Shown here: piece by piece, positions 56,861 through 64,000 of the stretch
How the letters are laid out: the number at the start of each line of letters is the position of its first letter
How positions within the stretch are numbered: position 1 is the first letter of the stretch
DNA from: Chryseobacterium sp.
GTDB taxonomy: Bacteria > Bacteroidota > Bacteroidia > Flavobacteriales > Weeksellaceae
Assembly (NCBI GenBank): GCA_031286615.1
Contig: JAITUA010000020.1
Span: 558,001 to 622,000 of the forward strand
Direction of reading: 5' to 3'
Length of the DNA: 64,000 nt
Program-made: the position numbers and the translations under genes
Notes under the pieces: generated by a model
Databases searched by the model: none
What the model was told of the DNA's origin: nothing
Seen by the model: only the letters and a program-made list of their open reading frames with translations

Positions 56861-57823
56861 ATGAAATTTTTGATCATTTTCTGGGGGGCTTTTTTCTTTT
56901 TTTTCAGTGCTCCTTTTCCCATTTTCATCTATATGATGGGTGAGGAACTGGCAACAGAACCGAGAAATTCATTAGCTGTGAGCTATGGATATCTCGGTTT
57001 TTCTTTGCTCATATGGCTGTATGTTATTGCCTTCTTTGTCAACATCCTTTTTATAAAGACCTTTAAAGAAAAGAATACTATTCAATCCATACTGCGGAAC
57101 GGGATTCCCAGAGAAGCAAAAATCATTAACTGTAAACTCCTGAAGTATATTCCGAAAACCAATATGAATATCATTCAGATTGTTCTTTCATTTCCTAATC
57201 TCAGAAATACCTTGATTGAGCATGAAATGATGTTTCACGATTCTAAACCGCAGCAAAAAAGATTTGATGTCGGAAATAAGGTGAAAGTACTGCTTAATCC
57301 AAAAGTTTCACAGGAGCCTTACTTTATTCTAAGTGATCAGAAGGTGGGTTTCAATACCTCTGGAATCGTTTTAAGAATTGTGTTTGCTGTATTGATGATT
57401 GCTTACATCGTTGGACTTTACTATTACTTCTATATGCGGGAATCTTTTGATTTTGGCTGGAGATTCCTGACCTTCATGCACCCGATTGTTTTCAGTGGTG
57501 TAATGACTCTTATTTATATATTGGTTTTTCAGTTACTGATCAGCAGGCTTTTTAAAAATAAAAAAGAAGAAAAAATTCTCTTTTCAGGAAGAAATGCTGA
57601 AGCGAATATTATCAGCGTAAGTCAGACAGGGCTTCTTGTAAATGATCAGCCACAAATTATGTTTCAGGTGAGTTTTAAAGATTTCAGAGGAACTGAACAT
57701 ATTGCTGTTTACAAGAAAATTGTCAGCCTTTTAAATCTTTCTTCCGTCCCTAAACATGGAACCATTGAAATCATGTATGATGAAAATGATCCGAAGAAAA
57801 TTATGATACCTAAAGGGTTTTAG
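56861..57823 (+). CDS. Membrane protein with duplicated DUF3592-like domains
   Basis: A 320-residue inner-membrane protein. Two helices (about 1-25 and 40-65) are followed by a soluble beta domain (ILRNGIPREAKIINCKLL ... RFDVGNKVKVLLNPK), two more helices (about 170-190, 205-235), and a second similar beta domain (ILFSGRNAEANIISVSQTG ... GTIEIMYDENDPKKI). Each copy reads like a DUF3592 module. The internal duplication is the main feature; the function is unknown. It lies 61 bases downstream of the NdpA-like gene and may share its transcript. Confidence 0.65.
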   Translation: MKFLIIFWGAFFFFFSAPFPIFIYMMGEELATEPRNSLAVSYGYLGFSLLIWLYVIAFFVNILFIKTFKEKNTIQSILRNGIPREAKIINCKLLKYIPKTNMNIIQIVLSFPNLRNTLIEHEMMFHDSKPQQKRFDVGNKVKVLLNPKVSQEPYFILSDQKVGFNTSGIVLRIVFAVLMIAYIVGLYYYFYMRESFDFGWRFLTFMHPIVFSGVMTLIYILVFQLLISRLFKNKKEEKILFSGRNAEANIISVSQTGLLVNDQPQIMFQVSFKDFRGTEHIAVYKKIVSLLNLSSVPKHGTIEIMYDENDPKKIMIPKGF

Positions 57824-57897
57824 TGCAAAATAAACGACGTAAAAGCGGAGAACGGTATAATGTATTGAATTAATTATTTAACATAAACAAAAATAAT

Positions 57898-57927
57898 AAA
57901 AAGCATTTTTTTAATAAATGCTTTTTT
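57898..57927 (+). terminator. Terminator after the membrane protein gene
   Basis: AAAAAGCATTT / AAATGCTTTTT (57898-57908, 57916-57926) with T tail. Confidence 0.75.
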
Positions 57928-58051
57928 GTTTAAGTAATATGATAAAATTGATTCAATTCAAGGCGAAAAAAATTAGGTAAAAAATATGTTTTCCCCAGAT
58001 AAACAAGTGCTTAACATAATAAAAAACATCTTATAGATATGAGTTTGTTGT

Positions 58052-58059
58052 ATATATTT
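58052..58059 (+). promoter_or_regulatory. -7 box of the GG-leader peptide gene
   Basis: TATATTTG, a TAnnTTTG match, 25 bases before the ATG at 58085. Confidence 0.5.
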
Positions 58060-58084
58060 GAGACCTAATTAAAAAACATATTTT

Positions 58085-58255
58085 ATGAAAAAATTAAAAA
58101 AAATGACTCGTGAAGATCTTAAAACTGTAAAAGGAGGAATTAAACAAGTTTGGATTGCAGAATTTTGTGGTCAGACTGCTACTACAAATCAAGACTGGAC
58201 TCCTGAACAAGCAAATCAGTGGCTTGCTAATCTTGAAGCAAATTACTGTAATTAA
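58085..58255 (+). CDS. Double-glycine leader (bacteriocin-like) peptide precursor
   Basis: A 56-residue precursor. The leader MKKLKKMTREDLKTVKGG (1-18) ends in Gly-Gly and has the 'KKL.R.DLK.V.GG' pattern of bacteriocin-like/RiPP leaders in Bacteroidota, which C39-type peptidase transporters cut after GG. The 38-residue core is Gln/Trp/Asn-rich with two cysteines (Cys28, Cys55) and no obvious modification motif. A terminator follows, then a GLPGLI-family gene. No C39 transporter or modification enzyme is in the window, so export would need genes elsewhere. Confidence 0.75.
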   Translation: MKKLKKMTREDLKTVKGGIKQVWIAEFCGQTATTNQDWTPEQANQWLANLEANYCN

Positions 58256-58278
58256 TATTTGTTTCATATTAATTATTT

Positions 58279-58322
58279 GCACTTATAACTCTTATTATTA
58301 GGTTATAAGTGCTTCTTTTTTT
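58279..58322 (+). terminator. Terminator between leader peptide and GLPGLI gene
   Basis: GCACTTATAAC / GTTATAAGTGC (58279-58289, 58302-58312), an 11-bp perfect stem, followed by TTCTTTTTTT. The long open frame of the GLPGLI gene begins in this stem with GTG, so that start is wrong. Confidence 0.8.
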
Positions 58323-58341
58323 GCAATCAAAAAATGATTCT

Positions 58342-59193
58342 ATGTATTACGATAAAAAACTATTGCAATTATTAACCTTATTTTTTAGTGTTTTATTTTT
58401 TTCTCAATTACATAAAAAAGATACTCTGCGGGGTGAGTTTACATATTTATTAAAGGCTAAATTGAATACATCAACTCCTGATTATAAACATGAAGAATTT
58501 TTTTCATTACAGATAGGTGATAAACGTGCTTTTTTTGCGAGTATTCAATCACTGAAAAGAGATTCAGTATTTCAGGCACTTCCAATAAAAACTTTAGAAA
58601 ATGGAGCAAAACTGTTAAGCTCGAAAGGAGTGGCCGTTCCAAAAACAAAATTTTCCTTTACCATAATACAATCAAATGAAAATATACAGTATTTTAACTT
58701 AGTTGGAATGTCCATACTCACCTATAAAGAACCGATCATTAAAAATTGGAAATTGAGTAATGATACAAAAATAATAAACACAATTAATTGTAAAAAAGCA
58801 GAAGTTACCTTTAAGGGCCGGAATTGGATCGCCTGGTATTCTCCTGAAATTCCTTTACCCTATGGTCCATATAAATTTAGCGGATTGCCAGGATTGATTG
58901 TTAAAATAACAGATGATAAAGAAGAGTATAATTTTGAGCTTATAAAATCTATACCTGCAACTAAATTAAAAGGTAAGTTAATTAACATAAAAGAAAATCG
59001 ATATAGTGAAGCTTTTGAAACAACTCGACCGAAATTTGAAAAAGCGTTAAAAGATGCCAATGCGAACTTAATTGGTATACTTCAAAGTTCTGAAACTACT
59101 ATTATACAAGGTCAAGAAATAATAAGACAAAGACAAAAAGAAAGAGAAGAAAACAAAAAATACGAAAACCCACTAGAATTAGAAAAAGATTAG
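58342..59193 (+). CDS. GLPGLI-family exported protein
   Basis: A 283-residue exported protein with signal peptide (MYYDKKLLQLLTLFFSVLFFSQ). The family-defining block is KFSGLPGLIVKITDD, preceded by the KKAEVTFKGRNWIAWYSPEIPLPYGPY strand pair (the AWY and P.P.GPY motif). The family is Bacteroidota-specific and of unknown function, often multi-copy near peptides or receptors. The ATG at 58342 is chosen over GTG at 58309, which sits in the terminator. The C-terminus is Glu/Arg/Lys-rich (RQRQKEREENKKYENP). Neighbour to the GG-leader peptide. Confidence 0.85.
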   Translation: MYYDKKLLQLLTLFFSVLFFSQLHKKDTLRGEFTYLLKAKLNTSTPDYKHEEFFSLQIGDKRAFFASIQSLKRDSVFQALPIKTLENGAKLLSSKGVAVPKTKFSFTIIQSNENIQYFNLVGMSILTYKEPIIKNWKLSNDTKIINTINCKKAEVTFKGRNWIAWYSPEIPLPYGPYKFSGLPGLIVKITDDKEEYNFELIKSIPATKLKGKLINIKENRYSEAFETTRPKFEKALKDANANLIGILQSSETTIIQGQEIIRQRQKEREENKKYENPLELEKD

Positions 59194-59251
59194 GTAATGA
59201 CTAATCATTTTTCATTTGCTAATATCTATTCATCTTTTTTATCTTATTCGC

Positions 59252-59259
59252 TATCTTTG
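59252..59259 (+). promoter_or_regulatory. -7 box of the cyclase-family gene
   Basis: TATCTTTG, a TAnnTTTG match, 18 bases before the ATG. Confidence 0.5.
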
Positions 59260-59277
59260 CTTCCTTAGCTGAATCCT

Positions 59278-60051
59278 ATGAAAACAACAATTGTCGATCT
59301 GACAAAACCTATTCAATATAATGCTGGTGACCCTTGGTTCATGAGGGTGAAAATCAAACATAAAGCACACCGGAAATCACATTGGCTGATTCGTTTGGCA
59401 CTAAGACTTCCTGCAAGGCTTTTTCCTAAAAACTGGGCAGGATGGGCAGATGACACGATCAAAAATATGGGACTTCATGCCACAACCCATATTGATGCTC
59501 CATGGCATTATGGTCCTGTCGTGGAAGGTAAACCGGCTAAAACTATAGATCAGATTCCGCTGGAATGGTGTTATGGGGATGGAATTGTGATTGATTGTAC
59601 CCATAAAGAAGATTTTGTTGCCATCACTGTAGATGATTTGAAAAAAGACTTGGATAAAAACGGAATTACCATAGAGGAAGGAAATATTGTTTTGATCAGA
59701 ACAGATCGTGACAAGATGATGGGAACTTCAGATTTTGTAGAAAAAGGAACTGGAATGAGCAAAGAAGCTACAGAATGGCTGATTGACCAGGGCGTGAAAG
59801 TAATGGGGATTGACCAGTGGGGTTGGGATCTTCCACTAAAATATATGGCTCAGAAGGCTAAAGAACTCAATGATCCCGAATTCTTCTGGGAAGGTCACCG
59901 CGTAGGCATCGAAAAAGAATATTTACACATTGAACAGCTTACAAATCTAAGTGCATTACCTCCATCCGGATTTAAAATCTGTGTATTTCCGTTAAAGATT
60001 GTAGGCGGTTCTGCAGCTCCGGCAAGGGTAGTGGCCATGATGAACGAATAG
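59278..60051 (+). CDS. Cyclase-family metal hydrolase (kynurenine formamidase-like)
   Basis: A 257-residue member of the cyclase/KynB superfamily. The metal motif HATTHIDAPWH supplies His67, His71, Asp73 and His77, and VLIRTDRD and GHRVGIEKEYLHIEQL are further blocks. Family members hydrolyse N-formylkynurenine or other amides, or cyclise polyketides. No tryptophan-catabolism genes are nearby, so the kynurenine role is only a family guess. The ending VVAMM is typical. Convergent with sdhB. Confidence 0.82.
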   Translation: MKTTIVDLTKPIQYNAGDPWFMRVKIKHKAHRKSHWLIRLALRLPARLFPKNWAGWADDTIKNMGLHATTHIDAPWHYGPVVEGKPAKTIDQIPLEWCYGDGIVIDCTHKEDFVAITVDDLKKDLDKNGITIEEGNIVLIRTDRDKMMGTSDFVEKGTGMSKEATEWLIDQGVKVMGIDQWGWDLPLKYMAQKAKELNDPEFFWEGHRVGIEKEYLHIEQLTNLSALPPSGFKICVFPLKIVGGSAAPARVVAMMNE

Positions 60052-60066
60052 AAGTATATCAAAAAA

Positions 60067-60094
60067 AGAAAGAGCAAACCTGCATGGCAGATTT
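60067..60094 (-). terminator. Terminator of the sdh operon
   Basis: AAACCTGC / GCAGATTT (60076-60083, 60087-60094) pairs with a G-U in minus-strand RNA; the minus-strand sequence after it is a long T/C run. It lies 44 bases after the sdhB stop. Confidence 0.5.
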
Positions 60095-60137
60095 ACCCTT
60101 TCAAACATGATCATTTTTAGCGTTCTTCTTTATTGAT

Positions 60138-60890
60138 CTAAGCTTTTTTCCTGAAAAATAAAGCTCTGCTATATTCAAAATTCATTTTGGCGATATTGAG
60201 TACGGAAATTCCTTGTGGACATTCCACTTCACAGGCTTCTGTATTGGAGCAGTGCCCGAATAATTCTGTATCCATCTGGGTTACCATATCCAGAACCCTT
60301 TTGCTTCGTTCTTCTTTTCCCTGAGGAAGAAGAGCCATATGAGTGATTTTTGCTGAGGTAAATAACGCCGCACTGCCGTTTTTACAAGTCGCAACACAAG
60401 CTCCGCATCCGATGCACGCTGCGGAATCAAAAGCTTCTTCAGCCGTTTGGTGGGTCACAGGAATAGCTGTGGCATCAGGAGCCTGGCCTGTGTTTACAGA
60501 TACAAAACCTCCTGAAGAAATAATTCTGTCAAAGGCAGATCGGTCTACTTTTAAATCTTTCTTCACAGGAAAAGCTTCAGCACGGAAAGGTTCTATCAGA
60601 ATGGTTTCCCCATCTTTAAAAGACCGTAAATGAAGCTGGCAGGTAGTTGTATTTTTCAGAGGACCATGGGCAATACCGTTAATCATCATACCACATTGTC
60701 CGCAGATTCCTTCACGGCAGTCGTGATCAAACTCTACAGGCTCGTCGCCTTCTATGATCAGTTTCTCGTTTAAAGTATCCAGCATTTCTAAGAAAGACAT
60801 ATGAGAATTTAATCCTTTCAGGTCGTACCCTACCAGTTTTCCTTCGCTTTTTCGGTCTTTCTGTCTCCATATCTTAAGATGTAAATCCAT
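60138..60890 (-). CDS. sdhB: Succinate dehydrogenase/fumarate reductase iron-sulfur subunit
   Basis: Electron-transfer subunit of complex II (250 residues). [2Fe-2S] ligands Cys58, Cys63, Cys66 and Cys84; [4Fe-4S] ligands Cys159, Cys162, Cys165 with CP motif Cys224; the third cluster takes Cys169, Cys214 and Cys220. It reads from sdhA with a 13-base gap and is last in the permease-sdhC-sdhA-sdhB run. The sequence style is that of the Bacteroidota/epsilon type complex that pairs with a single five-helix SdhC. Confidence 0.93.
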   Translation of the reverse strand: MDLHLKIWRQKDRKSEGKLVGYDLKGLNSHMSFLEMLDTLNEKLIIEGDEPVEFDHDCREGICGQCGMMINGIAHGPLKNTTTCQLHLRSFKDGETILIEPFRAEAFPVKKDLKVDRSAFDRIISSGGFVSVNTGQAPDATAIPVTHQTAEEAFDSAACIGCGACVATCKNGSAALFTSAKITHMALLPQGKEERSKRVLDMVTQMDTELFGHCSNTEACEVECPQGISVLNIAKMNFEYSRALFFRKKA

Positions 60891-60903
60891 AATTTTCTGT
60901 TTT

Positions 60904-62820
60904 TTATTTATAACTTCTTACCGTTGGCTGAATTTCTTCGAAGGTTAATGGCTCCTTTATCAGCTCCGGTTCTCCATTTTCACCAGCCCATGCCCATGCG
61001 GAGATGAACTGATATTCAGCATCATTTCTCATGGCTTCTCCATCCGGAGTCTGGAATTCTTCCCGGAAATGCGCACCACAGGATTCGTTACGGGTTAAGG
61101 CATCATAGCACATCAGTTCCCCGATTTCAAAATAATCGGCAACACGGCCTGCTTTTTCCAGTTCGGTATTCATTTGATCTCCCTGTCCGGAAACTCTTAC
61201 ATCTTTGTAGAATTCCTCCTTCAGTTTCCTGATTTCCTGAATGGCATATTGCAAACCTTCTTCATTTCTGGCCAGGCCGCAATAATCATACAGGAGTTTC
61301 CCTAATGTTTTATGGAAATAATCAACGGTTTTGGTTCCTTTGATATTGATAAAATCGGTGATCTGGTCTTTAACAGCTTTTTCAGCCTGTTCAAATTCCA
61401 GTGTATCCGGAGAAATTTTTCCGGTGTGAATTTCATCTGCCAGATAGTTTGCAATGGTGTAAGGTGCAATAAAATATCCGTCTACAGAAGCTTGTAAAAG
61501 AGAGTTGGCTCCCAATCTGTTGGCTCCGTGATCTGCAAAATTGGCTTCACCTAAGGCAAATAATCCCGGAACAGTAGTCATCAACTCATAATCTACCCAA
61601 AGGCCACCCATTGAAAAATGGGCAGATGGAGAGATCATCATCGGTTCTTTATAGGCATCGTATCCCGTTATTTTAAGATACATATCAAATAAATTTCCAT
61701 ATTTCTCTTTGATCTTATCTTTTCCCTGTTCCTGAATTGCTTTTGAAAAATCAAGATACACCGCATTTTTCAAAGGCCCGATTCCGAAACCTGCATCTAT
61801 TCTCTCCTTTGCAGCACGGGAAGAAATGTCTCTCGGAGCAAGATTCCCGAATGCAGGATATCTTCTTTCAAGGTAATAATCTCTCTCATTTTCCGGAATG
61901 TCATTAGGAGGTCTGTTTTCACCTTCTTTCAATGGAACCCAGATTCGGCCGTCATTACGTAATGATTCAGACATTAAGGTCAGTTTAGACTGATAATCTC
62001 CGGATTGGGGAAGAGAAGTAGGATGTACCTGAATCCAGCTTGGAGAAGCCATTAAAGCTCCTTTTTTATGAGCCCTCCAGATTGCAGAACCATTACATCC
62101 CATAGCAAGGGTAGACAGATAATAGATTTTTCCGTAACCTCCCGTTGCCAATACCACAGCATGAGCTGCATGTCTTTCAATATCTCCTGTGTCTAAATTC
62201 CTTACGATAATTCCTCTTGCTTTTCCGTCAACGGTAACCAGGTCAAGCATTTCATGTCTTGAAAATAATTGTACAGAACCTTTTCCAACCTGTCTCATTA
62301 AAGCTTGATAAGCTCCCAGAAGCAATTGTTGCCCAGTTTGCCCTCTGGCATAAAATGTACGGCTTACCTGAACACCTCCGAATGAACGGTTGTTCAGATA
62401 TCCCCCATATTCACGTCCAAAAGGAACTCCTTGCGCTACAACCTGGTCAATGAGGTTTAAAGAACATTCTGCCATACGGTACACATTGGCTTCACGGGCT
62501 CTGAAATCTCCTCCTTTCAATGTGTCTACAAACATTCTGTATACACTGTCACCATCGTTTTTATAATTTTTGGCGGCATTTACACCTCCCTGCGCTGCCA
62601 CAGAGTGTGCTCTTCTCGGGCTGTCCTGAAAACAGAATGATTTGACATTATATCCCATTTCTCCTAAAGAAGCTGCGATAGAACTTCCCGCAAGTCCTGT
62701 TCCTACAACAATCACATCCAGTTTTTTACGGTTGGCAGGGTTGACGAGTCTTGCTTTCTTTTTATAGTTTTCCCATTTGTGTTCCAATGGGCCTTGTGGT
62801 ATTTTTGAATCTAAAATCAT
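60904..62820 (-). CDS. sdhA: Succinate dehydrogenase/fumarate reductase flavoprotein subunit
   Basis: Catalytic FAD subunit, about 638 residues. [12 protein letters not shown] near 40 is the FAD-binding motif, and [14 protein letters not shown] carries the His that holds FAD covalently. The catalytic base region [10 protein letters not shown] and [12 protein letters not shown] and [12 protein letters not shown] are all present. The frame is open to 62922 inside sdhC, but the Met at 62820 starts the conserved N-terminus ([20 protein letters not shown]) and lies 11 bases after the sdhC stop. Confidence 0.93.
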   Translation of the reverse strand: MILDSKIPQGPLEHKWENYKKKARLVNPANRKKLDVIVVGTGLAGSSIAASLGEMGYNVKSFCFQDSPRRAHSVAAQGGVNAAKNYKNDGDSVYRMFVDTLKGGDFRAREANVYRMAECSLNLIDQVVAQGVPFGREYGGYLNNRSFGGVQVSRTFYARGQTGQQLLLGAYQALMRQVGKGSVQLFSRHEMLDLVTVDGKARGIIVRNLDTGDIERHAAHAVVLATGGYGKIYYLSTLAMGCNGSAIWRAHKKGALMASPSWIQVHPTSLPQSGDYQSKLTLMSESLRNDGRIWVPLKEGENRPPNDIPENERDYYLERRYPAFGNLAPRDISSRAAKERIDAGFGIGPLKNAVYLDFSKAIQEQGKDKIKEKYGNLFDMYLKITGYDAYKEPMMISPSAHFSMGGLWVDYELMTTVPGLFALGEANFADHGANRLGANSLLQASVDGYFIAPYTIANYLADEIHTGKISPDTLEFEQAEKAVKDQITDFINIKGTKTVDYFHKTLGKLLYDYCGLARNEEGLQYAIQEIRKLKEEFYKDVRVSGQGDQMNTELEKAGRVADYFEIGELMCYDALTRNESCGAHFREEFQTPDGEAMRNDAEYQFISAWAWAGENGEPELIKEPLTFEEIQPTVRSYK

Positions 62821-62831
62821 GACCGTTCTGT

Positions 62832-63488
62832 TTAATGATAAGTAAAGAATACATACACCGGCATCAATGCAAAACCTACACAGATAATGATTGAATAAGC
62901 AATTCCGATCGTTTTGAACCATTGTACAAACTTAGGATGATAGAGTCCCAGAGTTCTTACAGCACTGTATATTCCATGGATCAGGTGATAACACAATGCG
63001 ATCATTGATAAAACGTAAATGATAACGTACCACCATTCTTTAAAGACATTCACAACCAGAATGTAGAGGTCTTTATTTCCGTTTTCATCCAAAGGCGGAT
63101 TTCCGAATTTGTAGATATACCAGAAATTCTGGAAATGGATTACCAGGAAGATCAGGATTAATGTTCCGAGGATTCCCATATTTCGGGAAGCCCATTTACT
63201 GGCTCTTCCACGTCTGTCCGACTGATAACTGCCACCAGACTTTCTATTTTTTAAAGTAATAATCAGCCCGTCTACAGCATGCAAAATGATACTGGCATAC
63301 AAAACGTAAGAAACTATTTTGATAATAATATTTCCGGATAAAAAATGCGAATAGGCATTAAATTGCAGATGCGCCTGTTCTTGTGGCAGAAAAAGCTGAA
63401 GGTTTCCAAGGAAATGAATCAACAGGAAGAATCCCAGAAAGAGTCCTGTAAGGCACATCAGCATTTTTCTTGACAATGTTGATAACAT
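62832..63488 (-). CDS. sdhC: Succinate dehydrogenase cytochrome b subunit (five-helix type B)
   Basis: A 218-residue membrane anchor with five transmembrane helices, the fused SdhC/D type. Histidines for two haems b are spread over the helices ([36 protein letters not shown]). It links electrons from SdhB to menaquinone. Co-transcribed with sdhA and sdhB downstream and with the permease gene 16 bases upstream. Confidence 0.9.
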   Translation of the reverse strand: MLSTLSRKMLMCLTGLFLGFFLLIHFLGNLQLFLPQEQAHLQFNAYSHFLSGNIIIKIVSYVLYASIILHAVDGLIITLKNRKSGGSYQSDRRGRASKWASRNMGILGTLILIFLVIHFQNFWYIYKFGNPPLDENGNKDLYILVVNVFKEWWYVIIYVLSMIALCYHLIHGIYSAVRTLGLYHPKFVQWFKTIGIAYSIIICVGFALMPVYVFFTYH

Positions 63489-63504
63489 ATTTTTGATTTA
63501 AAAA

Positions 63505-64000
63505 TTAATAATATCCTAAGACCTTCATCCACAATCCTCCTACAACCATGTAGATGATTAATAGAACAATTCCTATTTCAAGACCTCTGAGCCACCATGC
63601 TTTCAGGTCTACATATCCGCTTCCGAAGAATACCGGAGCCGGGCCGTGTCCGTAATGGGTAAGTACACCATAAATAGAACCCATAAAACCTAACATCATC
63701 GCCAATAGCATAGGAGGAATTCCCAAAGAAACGCCTACGCCTAATAGTGCTGCATACATGGCTGCTACGTGAGCAGTAGCACTGGCAAAAATATAGTGAC
63801 TGAAGAAATAGACAACAATAATCACCGGGAAAGCTACCTGCCAGCTCAGACCTCCGATCTGAACTTTGATAAGGTTACTGAACCAGCCAATGAAGCCTAA
63901 TTCATTTAAAGAACTTGCCATCATCACCAGTACGGCAAACCAAACGATAGTATCCCATGCTCCTTTTTCTCCTTTTACATCTTCCCAGGTTAATACTGAG
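63505..64000 (-). CDS. DASS/SLC13-family anion permease, C-terminal part
   Basis: The C-terminal 164 or so residues of a divalent-anion:Na+ symporter family protein; the N-terminal part lies beyond the window. The recovered segment begins SVLTWEDVKGEKGAWDTIVW, a typical DASS/CitT block, then MASSLNELGFIGWF and several helices, with THYGHGPAPVFFGSGYVD and a final helix. Candidate substrates are succinate, malate, 2-oxoglutarate or citrate. It is 16 bases upstream of sdhC on the same strand, so uptake and oxidation of dicarboxylate appear to be linked. Confidence 0.8.
   Translation of the reverse strand, partial: SVLTWEDVKGEKGAWDTIVWFAVLVMMASSLNELGFIGWFSNLIKVQIGGLSWQVAFPVIIVVYFFSHYIFASATAHVAAMYAALLGVGVSLGIPPMLLAMMLGFMGSIYGVLTHYGHGPAPVFFGSGYVDLKAWWLRGLEIGIVLLIIYMVVGGLWMKVLGYY

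Noticed and set aside
1-64000. tRNA or rRNA genes
   Set aside because: No stretch in the gaps showed a tRNA T-loop (GGTTCGA-type) with matching cloverleaf arms or rRNA sequence. This was a reading by eye; a covariance search would be decisive.

Overview
The window looks like chromosomal DNA of a flavobacterium of the Chryseobacterium type (Weeksellaceae, Bacteroidota). The signs are AT-rich sequence, many start regions carrying the Bacteroidota -7 box TAnnTTTG, secreted proteins ending in type IX secretion (T9SS) sorting tails, SusC-like and OMP beta-barrel receptors, and GLPGLI and M43 family proteins. The genus is inferred from protein style, not from a marker gene. I saw no rRNA, tRNA, CRISPR array, prophage or intact insertion sequence.

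Layout. 0.1-8.5 kb: lptB, an ABC exporter, a WYL regulator, a DinB protein, a corrinoid adenosyltransferase overlapping thiamine diphosphokinase, and a lipoprotein phosphatase. 8.5-14 kb: arginine decarboxylase and agmatinase (arginine to putrescine), then an AraC-Ada fusion and AlkB (alkylation repair). 14-28 kb: envelope genes, namely an S15/CocE hydrolase, two TonB-receptor-like barrels, a BON/SH3 pair, a glutamate-type symporter with a PhyH oxygenase, and a GH92 mannosidase with a TIMP/NTR-like secreted protein. 28-34 kb: a membrane metallophosphoesterase with a six-helix protein, the Fe-S carriers ApbC and Nfu, and a barstar-domain protein. 34-45 kb: a large T9SS surface protein, an epimerase with an unannotated 49-residue microprotein, ppx-ppk, an M43 protease and dnaK. 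45.5-47.7 kb: a decayed island with remnants of an esterase and an outer-membrane barrel around one AT-rich lipoprotein gene. 47.7-54 kb: a di-haem peroxidase, an acyltransferase, an AraC/DoxX/cupin group, a thioredoxin and lipoproteins. 54-56.8 kb: a duplicated two-gene module (small membrane protein plus helical soluble protein) and a nucleoid-associated protein. 58-59.2 kb: a double-glycine leader peptide followed by a GLPGLI protein. 60-64 kb: a dicarboxylate-type permease (cut by the window end) reading into sdhC-sdhA-sdhB.

Intergenic DNA is rich in dispersed elements. Four copies of a two-hairpin repeat show compensatory changes in one stem. Two related elements of 160 and 183 bp have terminal inverted repeats (MITE-like). 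Several GTCATT-type inverted repeats, a perfect 16-bp palindrome and an 11-copy heptamer tandem repeat upstream of the epimerase are also present.

The best candidates for something undescribed are the duplicated small-membrane-protein module (54127-55320), the GG-leader peptide/GLPGLI pair (58085-59193), the covarying repeat family, and the 49-residue microprotein coupled to the epimerase.
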